From assembly GCF_028369135.1 (NCBI RefSeq), contig NZ_JAPWHW010000002.1:1-64000 (forward strand): a stretch of DNA of 64,000 nt. The letters run 5' to 3'. Shown piece after piece: positions 1-8,523 of the stretch. A model generated the notes under the pieces. That model did not search any database and was not told the DNA's origin. It saw only the letters and a list, made by a program, of their open reading frames with translations. The first letter of the stretch is position 1, and every line of letters begins with the position of its first letter. The DNA comes from Roseovarius sp. ZX-A-9. Lineage in GTDB: Bacteria; Pseudomonadota; Alphaproteobacteria; Rhodobacterales; Rhodobacteraceae. The translations under genes were made by a program, and so were the position numbers.

Positions 1-1
1 G

Positions 2-31
2 GCACTTGCCGCCATGCGATCAAGATACTGA
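2..31 (+). CDS. Possible C-terminus of an upstream gene (partial)
   Basis: The first 31 bases read in frame 2 as ALAAMRSRY followed by TGA. A strong terminator lies 50 bp downstream, which fits the end of a rightward gene convergent with nrdJ as the chromosome stood before the transposon arrived. Another frame also closes nearby (stop at 33-35), so the frame choice is a judgement and no function can be given. Confidence 0.3.
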   Translation, partial: ALAAMRSRY

Positions 32-80
32 CTGAACCGTCATGCGCGCGCCGCTGGAAAAAGACATGCGGTCTTACAAA

Positions 81-106
81 AGGGCGGCGAATGCCGCCCT
101 TTTTTT
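81..106 (+). terminator. Rho-independent terminator
   Basis: Perfect 8-bp stem AGGGCGGC/GCCGCCCT with a GAAT loop, followed by six further T residues. It is oriented to end rightward transcription entering from the left of the window. Confidence 0.85.
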
Positions 107-372
107 CATGGTTCCCGTCTCTTGATCCGACCCCGGACCCGTTGTTGAACACCGACTTCGAGGCATTCACTCGGAGCGAGTGGTTGACACACGTCTCCTG
201 GAGTTGTCGCCAACGGCGAACGGCAATCAGTGCACACATACCAAGGCGCGCGACCACCCTTGGCCAAGCTCAGGAAAAATCTGAAAAACGTTTTGGGCGT
301 CATTCTTGGCGCCCCATATCCCTCATGACTGAGTTGAACCCGTGTTCAGGCAAAAAACGCCGGGATAGACGG

Positions 373-395
373 AAAATCGGGCGCGAACGCCCGAT
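373..395 (-). terminator. Hairpin, probably the original nrdJ terminator
   Basis: Perfect stem ATCGGGCG/CGCCCGAT with a TTCG tetraloop on the minus strand, followed by a short T run (TTTT with the last stem base). It faces leftward transcription. With the transposon removed it would lie about 90-115 bp after the nrdJ stop codon, so it most simply reads as the nrdJ terminator now separated from its gene by about 26 kb. The T run is short, so strength is uncertain. Bases 107-372 hold nothing I can support as a gene. Confidence 0.55.
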
Positions 396-463
396 TGACC
401 TTATTTTCTTGCAAAATGGAAATTCCAAGCCCGCCGGTGGCCATTAATTGGTAGTTGGATCAA

Positions 464-468
464 TAACC
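464..468. repeat. Target-site duplication, left copy (TAACC)
   Basis: TAACC directly abuts the first base of the left terminal inverted repeat and is matched by TAACC at 26425-26429 directly outside the right one. Five bp is the duplication length made by Tn7-family transposons. Confidence 0.85.
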
Positions 469-498
469 AGGGAGAGAAAGCAAAAGTCTTCTCAAAGC
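469..498 (+). repeat. Left terminal inverted repeat with outermost TnsB-type site
   Basis: From 469 inward the sequence matches the right end read in reverse (26424 downward) with four mismatches over the first 28 bases. The 18-bp site AGCAAAAGTCTTCTCAAA occupies 479-496. Its AAGTCTT core resembles the TnsB sites of Tn7 as I remember them. Confidence 0.8.
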
Positions 499-574
499 TG
501 AAAAAGCACCGATTCGAAGAATCGAAAAACTATTTCGATTCAAGTTGTTAGCAGTCCACCGCCTCCTGAAGGAA

Positions 575-612
575 ACCAATAGCGTGCGCAAGAAAGCAAA
601 AGCGTGCGCAAA
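575..612 (+). repeat. Two tandem internal TnsB-type sites at the left end
   Basis: ACCAATAGCGTGCGCAAG at 575-592 and AGCAAAAGCGTGCGCAAA at 595-612 lie 20 bp apart. They share the AGCAAWAG start and CAAR end of the outermost site, but carry CGTGCG instead of TCTTCT in the middle, as does the second site of the right end. A separate 13-bp palindrome, GATTCGAAGAATC, lies at 511-523. The rest of 613-886 is AT-rich and holds no gene I can support. Confidence 0.75.
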
Positions 613-886
613 TCTAATTTGATATCATTATCTATAAAATTCAATAATTTAGACTGAATATAAACTTCGCAACTCGGTAAGAAACCGAAAAATCTCCCAT
701 GACTGAAAGGCAGAATATCAAGAAATGCCATCAATGTTCAGCCGGGCCAACGAGCCCCTCGTATATGTTGTCGGAGTTGCAATGACCGCAACTACCCGTT
801 TACGAGGTTCCGTATCTGTAATGATGCGCCTTGCTGGATTGAGCTACATCATTCATATGCGTAGCGAAATTTAGTGGGATACTCAC

Positions 887-1699
887 ATGTTAACTTTGTC
901 ATCCATTCTGGAGATCACAGATTTTGACGACTACAAGGTTCATGCGGCCCGTTGGAACGGTGAGCATCAGCCGCTTGATGTTCTCGCAGAGGATCCCGAG
1001 GGATGGATCGGATGGAATAGCTGGCGTAACGCCAAAAATGAATTCAACCGTGAATTTATTATCTCGCTGGCAGCGTTCTATCCTGAACGTGAGACATGGC
1101 TCTTTGGGGGGATCTTCCGGGTTATCAAGCGTAATGAGATCGGAGACAGGGGATATAAGATCGAACCAGTTGACAAAGGATCAGCATTGATTGGCCGCCT
1201 GAAATTGACAGGGGCGGTAAGCCGGGGGAGAAGCTTTTTGTTGTCAAACATCAACGAGAGGCTGACGGTCTCTGAGGTTTTAAAAGAGCCCTATGGCGGG
1301 CTTGCTTTCCCTGGCTACGGCGACGTCAGCCACGACTTTGCTCGCCTCGAAGCCATCTGGCATAATGAGAGAGCCGATTGGAAGACGGCTCTTCGCCATG
1401 TGAAAGGTGTTTACGTCATTGCGGACAAGGCGACTGGGAAGAAGTATGTTGGCTCAGCCTATGGAGAGACTGGCATATGGTCCCGTTGGGGCCAATACAT
1501 GACAACCGGCCATGGCTGGAACCGTGATATGATCGGGCTCGTAGCAGATGCGGGTAAAGATTATGCACGCGCCAACTTTAGAATGACACTGCTTGAATCC
1601 TGGCCCTTCCAGACTGACGATGCAACAATCATTGCTCGGGAGGGGCATTGGAAAGAAGCGCTATTGACGCGGGGTGTTCATGGATACAACGCCAACTAG
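887..1699 (+). CDS. GIY-YIG nuclease family protein
   Basis: 270 residues. The C-terminal 100 residues carry the GIY-YIG signature: GVYVI near residue 174, YVGSAYG about 12 residues later, an arginine in the following helix (WSRWGQY), a glutamate in AREGHWKEAL and a closing asparagine in HGYNAN. These correspond to the catalytic Y, Y, R, E and N positions of the fold. The first 165 residues match nothing I recognise and could bind DNA or sense a substrate. It is the first gene inside the left end of the transposon and converges on the PLD-family gene, so it is cargo. The role (restriction, repair or other) is not shown by the sequence. The start has only a weak upstream GTGGGAT. Confidence 0.75.
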   Translation: MLTLSSILEITDFDDYKVHAARWNGEHQPLDVLAEDPEGWIGWNSWRNAKNEFNREFIISLAAFYPERETWLFGGIFRVIKRNEIGDRGYKIEPVDKGSALIGRLKLTGAVSRGRSFLLSNINERLTVSEVLKEPYGGLAFPGYGDVSHDFARLEAIWHNERADWKTALRHVKGVYVIADKATGKKYVGSAYGETGIWSRWGQYMTTGHGWNRDMIGLVADAGKDYARANFRMTLLESWPFQTDDATIIAREGHWKEALLTRGVHGYNAN

Positions 1700-1809
1700 G
1701 TTTTGCTTGATAGCAATAATCATTTAGTGCTCTGCGATAGGGCATTGAAATTGACAGCCTGAACGTTCTCGACACTACTCGGCTAGTTTACTCAAGTTCA
1801 GTTCCGCGT

Positions 1810-3054
1810 TCAATTTGGATCGTAATAGATCGCATCAAGCATTGCGACCCGCCCTTCCCATAGCTCCCCTTCTGTTCCGGCTGGTTTTGGGTGGTTATAC
1901 CATGGTGACACTCGTATGGGATCGATCACTTTCTCCCAGTAGTTTTCAAGCTTTAAAGTGCTTTTTGCACAGGCCAAAGCTCTCGCAACGCCGTCTTCAT
2001 TGGGCTTGCTGATACAAATGAAGACATCTGGCCGCTTCATCGCAAGCAACCTTGTGGCCGTTGCCACCGCCCCCATTCTTTTAGAGTTCGAAAACGCCAA
2101 TAAAAAATCCTTACAGAACTCTGTAAAGTGATGCTCTTCAACATGTCCGTGACGCGGAATATTGTCGAGAGCTGATACAAGATATCGATCACGCTCTGCT
2201 ATCCGATTTGCAAAAGCCCCCGCACCTTTCATTGACCCAAACCATGCCCAATCATGTTGATTAAGACCGGATTCCTCCATTTGCCTTTCACCAATAACTC
2301 CCGCAATTGCCTTCCATTCATGAACTGACAGGTCGGAGAAAGAGGCTGATCGAGCAAACATCGCACGCACCTCCTGCAATAGTGAGAGGCGACCCTCAAA
2401 CGAATGCTGCGGGTCATTTTCAACCAACCTTGCATACTCTTCCCACGTCATCGTAGCGATTGGCGATGAAAACTGTTCTGCTCGCTTGCCGTCCCCAGGA
2501 AGCGTCGGATTATCCGGTTTCTTTAGCTTTTGGGCAGCTTCAAATTGAAGCCGATACATTGATGCAAGTTCGTGAGAAACAGGCCTGGAAAATAGCTTAT
2601 AATCATTCAGAGCCGCTTCAATCTCCCTGAAAACTTGGGCTTTTCGAGGGCCTTTGATGTGAACATTGGCTTCGACGTTCACCCCGAGGCCACCCGATGT
2701 GAAATTCGAACTCCCAATTATCGCTTCTGCTTCATCACCAGTTCTGAAGTAATAGAGCTTTGGATGGAAAGTCCCCTTAGCTACATCAGCGATAAATGCA
2801 TTATTCACGCCAACGAGACGATCAATTAGATCCGGATCCGTATGGCAGAAGGCAACGCCGAAGGCGACGAAACGGAATTTATCAACGTGTTGGAGAAGAC
2901 TTTCAGCAACCGGGCCATTTGAACCCCACGCTGCCGAGATATAAATTTCTTCGTATTTTTTGAATAGCTTGGGCAGGGATCTCTCCATCCCTTTTGCGTC
3001 CAAAAGTTTCACTGCCATTACTATCTCAAATTCTAATCGATTACGGGCATCCAC
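1810..3054 (-). CDS. Phospholipase D-family nuclease-like protein
   Basis: 414 residues. A PLD-type HxK motif is visible as FHPKLYYF near residue 98, followed by GSSNFTSGGLG about 17 residues later, the usual HxK...GS-N arrangement. Only one such motif is evident, so activity would need dimerisation, as in Nuc/BfiI-type enzymes. The C-terminal 250 residues are an unrecognised domain. It lies 77 bp downstream of tniB on the same strand and may be read through from the tnsABC operon. An internal start at 3018 (MAVKLLD) is also possible and has a GAG-containing upstream sequence. Probably a defence or DNA-processing nuclease carried by the transposon; not a known part of Tn7 transposition. Confidence 0.7.
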   Translation of the reverse strand: MDARNRLEFEIVMAVKLLDAKGMERSLPKLFKKYEEIYISAAWGSNGPVAESLLQHVDKFRFVAFGVAFCHTDPDLIDRLVGVNNAFIADVAKGTFHPKLYYFRTGDEAEAIIGSSNFTSGGLGVNVEANVHIKGPRKAQVFREIEAALNDYKLFSRPVSHELASMYRLQFEAAQKLKKPDNPTLPGDGKRAEQFSSPIATMTWEEYARLVENDPQHSFEGRLSLLQEVRAMFARSASFSDLSVHEWKAIAGVIGERQMEESGLNQHDWAWFGSMKGAGAFANRIAERDRYLVSALDNIPRHGHVEEHHFTEFCKDFLLAFSNSKRMGAVATATRLLAMKRPDVFICISKPNEDGVARALACAKSTLKLENYWEKVIDPIRVSPWYNHPKPAGTEGELWEGRVAMLDAIYYDPN

Positions 3055-3131
3055 ATGTTAACTGGACCGGTGTGGAGACAAAAGAGCGTTCAAACATATA
3101 TGAGAGTTGATACCGTTCATACTGTTTGATC

Positions 3132-4097
3132 TTAATCTTCAATGGATTTCAGGAACGGGTTGTCGCGTCGAAACATGGTTTCATAGCTGTCATGCGTGAA
3201 CGGGGTCACGAAACGAGGCATCTGGGTTTTGTTGACCCAGGCATCAATGAAATGCTCGACATCAAGCCGCTCGGCCCCCTTCAACCGGGCGCTGGCGATC
3301 GCGTCAGATGTTATTTTGATAAGCAGACCCCAGCGGAATGCGGCAGCCGTTGCCAGCCTATTGTAGAAATCTTCCCCAGCCAGGTCGCCCGCGACTTCAA
3401 CTTTGCCGTCAATCGCATAACTGCCAACGACCTCGTGGATAGTCTGAAAATCTTCAGGAAGGATAATGTCGCTAAAGTGGTGCGTCGTCATCAACCGAAA
3501 AAGCTGCGGTTCACTCTCGATGTATCCTGCAAGCTCCTCAACTCCCGTGAAAATCAGCATCAAAGGCCAATCTTGCGATTTGAGCAAAGTCTTGAAAGAG
3601 TCGAGAATTGCCAGGCTTTCCGCTTCCGACTTCTTACGAAAAATATGCTGCGCCTCATCGTAGTGGATGCCCACGTAGCCCTGCAATTTGGCCTGCAACG
3701 CAAACTTTTCCCAAATTCGATCCTGCGTATTTCTGGCTTTCTCGTCGATGTGATAACCGATCGCCTTTGCGCTCTTTTTGCCAAGCCCCTTCCATCCGGA
3801 TTTGCCATCGAGAAGGCAACTGGCAATTTTGGCTGTCTCACCAGAAGGCAGTATGGCTTTATTATCGTTGAACTTTTCAACGAGATGCCCGACCTCTTTG
3901 CTTTTACCGGAACCGGATTCTCCAGTGACGAGAAGACCTTCAGTTTCAAAACGCCCACCACCTTCAAGATTTCCAAGATGACGGCTGAAAATCTGGGCCA
4001 ATGACGTTTGGAGCTCTTGGCTGCGATTAAACTGGTAGTGCCGACCTGAAAAGCACTCGGCAGTCTCTCTGACCTCGGGAAGAATGAACGGATTCAC
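3132..4097 (-). CDS. tniB: TniB/TnsC-like transposition AAA+ ATPase
   Basis: 321 residues, the usual size for TniB. Walker A is GESGSGKS at residues 59-66; a Walker B-like strand VGIHYDEAQHIF follows near residue 140. Family role: this ATPase is activated by a TniQ/TnsD protein bound at the target and then recruits and licenses the TnsA-TnsB transposase, giving target choice and target immunity. The start codon overlaps the tniA stop as ATGA (4094-4097), indicating translational coupling. Third gene of the tnsA-tniA-tniB operon. Confidence 0.9.
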   Translation of the reverse strand: MNPFILPEVRETAECFSGRHYQFNRSQELQTSLAQIFSRHLGNLEGGGRFETEGLLVTGESGSGKSKEVGHLVEKFNDNKAILPSGETAKIASCLLDGKSGWKGLGKKSAKAIGYHIDEKARNTQDRIWEKFALQAKLQGYVGIHYDEAQHIFRKKSEAESLAILDSFKTLLKSQDWPLMLIFTGVEELAGYIESEPQLFRLMTTHHFSDIILPEDFQTIHEVVGSYAIDGKVEVAGDLAGEDFYNRLATAAAFRWGLLIKITSDAIASARLKGAERLDVEHFIDAWVNKTQMPRFVTPFTHDSYETMFRRDNPFLKSIED

Positions 4098-6271
4098 AGT
4101 TTGCTCTCCTTGATTGGCTTGAATATCGGCGAGCTGGCAGCCGAAGACGGTTTCTCAGATTGAGGGCGCTTAATGGCAGTCGGCGGCCCGGTGACCTTGT
4201 GGACGGCAGGGTGCCCCCCACGGTCCATGATGCCACTTGGCGGAACCGTTGGCGCTGATGGCCCTGAAGGGACGAACTCCACCGCCAACAGAGCATCAGC
4301 TGCTTTTTGCAATGCTTCGACGCCCAAATAGCTATCCGGCACCAATGGTGACGAGAAGAAGCCCATCTCTTTCGCCCGCCGTTCTTTTGCCTTCCACAGA
4401 TGATCTTCATAGAGCTGCCGCTTCACAGGATTCGCGGCAACCGCGGCAGTCATCAGCTCAATTGCCTCATTAAGAGTCAGATCATTGAGCGCCGTCATAG
4501 TCAGCCTTGCATGCAAAATCTTGTTACTGCCCTCGATGGTAATGGACACTTTCCGAAGATCATCAGGATCGAGATGGACCGTGACCTTCTTGTCAGCCGC
4601 CTTGTCGGCATATTGCTGCAATTGCGTAGAATTGTAGGGGAGATTGAAGATCTTTACCCCTTCTGAAGTAATAGAAACCGTCCGGCTCACACCAAGATGG
4701 ATACGCCGATCTTCTTGGCCGGGCGGTTCAATAGGTCCATAAGTTTCGATGAGTTCTTCCATTTTTTGATATGGTGTTGCTCCAAACATGCCAGTCCCAC
4801 GGCTTGCCGCGAAAGGGTATTCGTCCACGAAATAACGCGTGATGATGCCGAAAAGCTGTTCATGGGTCAGTTTGGCACTGCCTTTCGGATCATATCCCGG
4901 CAATTCACCAGGCTTGCTTCCAGCGTAGCCTGGTAGAAAGTTCAACACCTGCCATTGCAATGTCCCAAACTTGCTCTCAACATACGGCTTATCAGTCGCA
5001 TGATAGGTGCGTCCATCGATTGCGGTCATACCGACGCCAAGCTGCCCCGCTCTGACTTTCCCATTACGTGTTGCCGTCCCGTTGTCTGCCGAACTGATCA
5101 TCAATCCCACTGCAGGAGCAGGTTCACGTTCGCACCCATAACGAACCTTCTCACGAGTTTTATCCCGCGTTGCCATGCGAAACAGAGCCATGCTGTGGTC
5201 GGCATCGGCCGTTTCCGAAAGGACCCAACCGAGGGGCATGCCTGACGCAACATCACAAGTAAGGTTGAGCCACGACCTTTGGATTTCATCTGGATCAAGC
5301 TCATCAGCTTTCTTCGCAGCTTCCGAACGACTCATAGTCCGACAACTCAGCTGACCGGATTTATCAGTAAAGATCGACAACAAAACCTGATCAACCTCGG
5401 TTCTCTCCCCGAACATCAATGCTCGAATATCTGTTGATCCTGCTCCTTTAAGGTTTGGCCCTTGCCGTTTTCCCTCACGACCAAGCGTCTTGATGGTGGC
5501 AGAGACCGCTTTGAGGCGAGTGCGGATTGTTGTGATGGAGGGAAATTCAAATCCTTGCGCAATGCCCTCTACAGCCGGAAGAAATTGGGTTTTCGCCAAC
5601 TCGAACAGCGGAGCCAGCTTCACTTTGGTCGCGTTTAGAAAGTGCTTTATCACATAGTCGATGAAACGCTCCTGGAACGTATTCAATTTCTTACGGGCAT
5701 CCCCTTGCGGCCCTTTGAGATTTTCCCTGTGCATCAAAGCTACGGGGTTTTCACCATACTCACGGTAAAGCTTGAGGTATTTCTGCAGTGTCCTCCCACT
5801 GAGGATTTCAAAGCTTGCCTCGGTCTTTCCTGTGCGCCGGGCACTGAACAGCCCCTTTTCACCGCCGATTTCATCCCCCAGATCTTTCAGACGTTTTCTG
5901 ATGTCAGCTCGACAAAGAAATCTCTGCGTAATCTTGTGCCCTTCCGCCTCCAGACGCTCGATTGCGAGAACCAGGATCAGGCGTTTCCTGACGTCAACCT
6001 GCTCCTTTACAGGGAGCTGGGCCATCCGCGTATATCCACCCGTAAAGTCGGAAAGCCGCTTCGCGGCTTCCAACTGAGACGGTGAGATAACTTCGCAATT
6101 TCCTGCACGGATTGCGTCATCAACCCGTTTATATGAGATCGTTATGCACTCGCCATCGTCGAGCCCCTCAACAACATACCCTTCCGGATCCTTGCCCGCG
6201 ACCACCCAACGGCGGTCCTCGAGAATAAGGCGAGCTCCAGTAGACACCTTGTAGAGGGGCTTGTGTGTCAT
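4094..6271 (-). CDS. tniA: TniA/TnsB-like DDE transposase
   Basis: 725 residues from the ATG at 6271. That start is chosen because it overlaps the tnsA stop as ATGA and the protein then begins MTHKPLYKVS; the open frame runs 31 codons further upstream. It has an rve/Mu-type catalytic core with acidic residues in TEVDQVLLS (about 294), SSADNGTA (about 396) and PYVESKFG (about 432), followed by a Mu-type C-terminal beta domain and a proline-rich tail that could contact TniB. Family role: binds the repeated sites in both transposon ends and cuts and joins the 3' ends. The 18-bp repeats at 479-496, 575-612 and 26375-26414 are its likely binding sites. Confidence 0.92.
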   Translation of the reverse strand: MTHKPLYKVSTGARLILEDRRWVVAGKDPEGYVVEGLDDGECITISYKRVDDAIRAGNCEVISPSQLEAAKRLSDFTGGYTRMAQLPVKEQVDVRKRLILVLAIERLEAEGHKITQRFLCRADIRKRLKDLGDEIGGEKGLFSARRTGKTEASFEILSGRTLQKYLKLYREYGENPVALMHRENLKGPQGDARKKLNTFQERFIDYVIKHFLNATKVKLAPLFELAKTQFLPAVEGIAQGFEFPSITTIRTRLKAVSATIKTLGREGKRQGPNLKGAGSTDIRALMFGERTEVDQVLLSIFTDKSGQLSCRTMSRSEAAKKADELDPDEIQRSWLNLTCDVASGMPLGWVLSETADADHSMALFRMATRDKTREKVRYGCEREPAPAVGLMISSADNGTATRNGKVRAGQLGVGMTAIDGRTYHATDKPYVESKFGTLQWQVLNFLPGYAGSKPGELPGYDPKGSAKLTHEQLFGIITRYFVDEYPFAASRGTGMFGATPYQKMEELIETYGPIEPPGQEDRRIHLGVSRTVSITSEGVKIFNLPYNSTQLQQYADKAADKKVTVHLDPDDLRKVSITIEGSNKILHARLTMTALNDLTLNEAIELMTAAVAANPVKRQLYEDHLWKAKERRAKEMGFFSSPLVPDSYLGVEALQKAADALLAVEFVPSGPSAPTVPPSGIMDRGGHPAVHKVTGPPTAIKRPQSEKPSSAASSPIFKPIKESKL

Positions 6272-7005
6272 ACGTTCAGCCACACCTGCGAATGAACATT
6301 GATGACGGCATGCCAGTTGGCACCGAGCACTCCACGAGAGATAAGCCTCATAGCAGATTGCCAAGCGGCTGCTGGTGCAAGATCACACCTTTCGATCAAA
6401 TCCTGGAGAGACCAATAATTTGCATTCCGAGCAACGGCTTCAACGAGGGCATCGGATTCAGGATCCGGCCTCTGATACAAGTGCCAAGCCCGACGCAGAT
6501 TGTCGCGATAGGCGCGCGTGAAATCATCACCGTTCACGGCAATGGCATCATCCGCAAAGTCGCACGGGATCCAGTTAAAGACGGCATTGATTTCGTCCTG
6601 AATCTCCCGTGTTCGCAATCGCGAACCGTTCTTCACGTAAATAGCTCTGCGAAAACCATCACGAAACGTCACTCGCAGATCGAAGAAGTGCTTTCTCGAC
6701 TTTGTCTTTCCTTCGATCGAATATTCGATGGGAGGAAGTTGAACCTCAATACCATGAAGATCGGGAGACATCAGCGCGACAAGTGCGACTGCCAATTCCG
6801 CTTCACTCCCGAAATGATAGACTTTCCGCTGACCGTCCGTTGCCGGCGTCGCAAAGGTCATGGATACGCGATGAGCCGTATTGCTCCGCGTCAAAGGATT
6901 TAGTGCCCCGTCAAACGGCAGGACCCCATGAATGGGATCGACCACTAGCGCGGGCAATTTGGCTGTTCTACGCGGTGTTGGGTCGTGACCTTCAGGCAAA
7001 GACAT
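6268..7005 (-). CDS. tnsA: TnsA-like transposon endonuclease
   Basis: 245 residues from the chosen start at 7005; the same frame is open to ATGs at 7053 and 7149. The 7005 start has a weak GGA spacer and puts the catalytic residues near their positions in Tn7 TnsA. A restriction-enzyme-like active site is visible: E in HFGSEAELA (residue 68 or 70), D in KHFFDLRVTF (109) and K in AIYVKNGSRL (125). Family role: cuts the 5' ends of the transposon, so that with TniA the element moves by cut-and-paste rather than by cointegrates. First gene of the ATGA-coupled tnsA-tniA-tniB operon. Product confident; start uncertain. Confidence 0.85.
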   Translation of the reverse strand: MSLPEGHDPTPRRTAKLPALVVDPIHGVLPFDGALNPLTRSNTAHRVSMTFATPATDGQRKVYHFGSEAELAVALVALMSPDLHGIEVQLPPIEYSIEGKTKSRKHFFDLRVTFRDGFRRAIYVKNGSRLRTREIQDEINAVFNWIPCDFADDAIAVNGDDFTRAYRDNLRRAWHLYQRPDPESDALVEAVARNANYWSLQDLIERCDLAPAAAWQSAMRLISRGVLGANWHAVINVHSQVWLNV

Positions 7006-7506
7006 AGCTATTCCAGTCCCGGAATCTAAATTCCCGGGGGTTGAGGTTTTCATCTGAGGCTGTGACTGCGCTTGCCAGGATCGTTTTCGACCTCTAAGCT
7101 GACAAGTGATATGAGGGCAGTCTTGGCCCCAACTTTCTGCGCGCGCCATCCATTGGTGCGCGCTTTTTCATTTGTATTTTGCTACCAACCTTCCTTTGGC
7201 GGTGGGTCTGCTTCAACCGAACGCACGCCGAGTTTCCACAGCATGAATACGGAGTCAATATTCATTTATTATCATGCACTTAGACAAAAAAACGGCCTTT
7301 CATTTTTTTCAAGTCGATGTCAGTTCTCCTGACCAGAAGAATTTCTTTTCAACGAAATGAAATCCATTTCAGAAATCGCCTATTCAGTCCTTTCACTGGT
7401 TGCGCGTCATCTAAAAACGCTCTTCGTTTGATGAGAGAATAAGGCACTACATCTGGTGTGCATAGCCCACCCCATCGCAAAGACGTGGACAAAGTGTATG
7501 CTTAGC
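7006..7506. other. AT-rich upstream region of the tnsABC operon
   Basis: No supported gene in 7150-7506. The stretch 7250-7400 is distinctly AT-rich compared with its surroundings and should hold the tnsA promoter on the minus strand. An imperfect candidate operator, GAAATG-N5-CATTTC, lies at 7354-7370. I could not assign a convincing -35/-10 pair. Confidence 0.35.
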
Positions 7507-8073
7507 TCAGCTACGGAACCGTAAACCGGATAATCGTAATTCAACCAGCCACCGCAGGTGATCATTGCTGTATGCAGTGACACCTGTTGGTATTTTCAAT
7601 GCCTGAACGCAGACGGCGGACCGCAAAAAATTATATCCGCCTTCCTCGATATCAGCAAGAACCACCTTCCGTATTCGGCGCGCGGCCACATATTGAATGC
7701 CAAGTTTTTGAGCCAACGCATGTCCGGGCATGTGATATCTGAGAGAAATATCCACATGGTAGTGGATGAGTGATTCTGTAGCTTGAAACCAGTTCCCGAG
7801 CGGCAGGCGAGTTCGATGCAATGCGGTGCCTGATGTAGCTGAAAACTGATGCCGGCACTTTCGGCACTGGAAAAGAGACCGGGTTTCAATTTTGGTGATA
7901 CTATCGCCCAAGCATCGAATACACGTCGGGCCATGGGGCCAGCGCACCTCAACAAGGCGCTTAATCCTCGCTGGCTCGTCAGGAAAATATTTTGCAACGC
8001 CTTCTTCCGGCAACGACAGGGCCATGGTCAGCCAGTGAAAGTGATCAAGCTCTTTTTGGCCAATGTTGCTCAA
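7507..8073 (-). CDS. IS1595-type zinc-ribbon protein lacking a transposase core
   Basis: 188 residues from a TTG start with a good upstream AAGGAAG; an ATG 16 codons in is the alternative. Residues 20-130 match the N-terminal zinc-ribbon half of IS1595-family transposases: WPHGPTCIRC and FQCRKC give C51, C54, C70 and C73, then TSGTALHRTRLPLGNWF and an HTH-like segment. The ISXO2-type DDE core that should follow is absent, and the last 50 residues look unrelated. It is either a truncated transposase fused to a new tail or a retained DNA-binding protein. It sits upstream of tnsA on the same strand, separated by the AT-rich promoter region. Confidence 0.6.
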   Translation of the reverse strand: MSNIGQKELDHFHWLTMALSLPEEGVAKYFPDEPARIKRLVEVRWPHGPTCIRCLGDSITKIETRSLFQCRKCRHQFSATSGTALHRTRLPLGNWFQATESLIHYHVDISLRYHMPGHALAQKLGIQYVAARRIRKVVLADIEEGGYNFLRSAVCVQALKIPTGVTAYSNDHLRWLVELRLSGLRFRS

Positions 8074-8523
8074 TTCACTTCCTTCAGCTTAGCGACTTAC
8101 GCGGCATCCTCGAATTTCAACGGTGGACCGGTCAAATCGGCCAAGGTGCTTCGAACAAACAATTTCACAAACTTCAATCGTGATGAAGCTGTTCTTCGTT
8201 TCCAAAGCTCATCGTAAAAAGATTTGGCGCGCACATGCTGTGATGGAGACGCTTCTCGCCTTCAGTTGCGACCGACTACCGGGTTCGACAATTCGTTCGT
8301 GATCAAACTCGAGGATGCGGCACATCCCCTCATCGTTGGCAGCTGAAGCACGATCATCGAAAGTTTGTTCGAGCCGATATCAGGCTGTGAATAAAAGCGC
8401 GGGGATATCTCTCGCACAAATTGGGCAAACACCTTGAGAAAGCTGATCATTTGCGATCATACTGGCCACAAAACAAAAGCACACGGCACCCGCTGCGGTG
8501 CCACCAAATTGTAAAGGCGCAGC
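8074..8523. other. Intergenic region upstream of hsdM
   Basis: No gene supported; only short overlapping frames. The zinc-ribbon gene and hsdM diverge from here. A possible hsdM promoter is TTGAGA (8434-8439) with a TCATAC-like -10 about 17 bp later, overlapping the small inverted repeat TGATC-ATTTGC-GATCA that could bind a regulator. Low confidence. Confidence 0.3.

Noticed and set aside
91..447. 118-residue open frame left of the transposon
   Set aside because: It starts inside a terminator hairpin, crosses a second hairpin and has no recognisable features.
884..3063. 12-bp exact repeat CACATGTTAACT at 884-895 and 3052-3063 near two nuclease gene starts
   Set aside because: A 12-mer match is expected many times by chance in a window of this size, and no wider similarity surrounds it.
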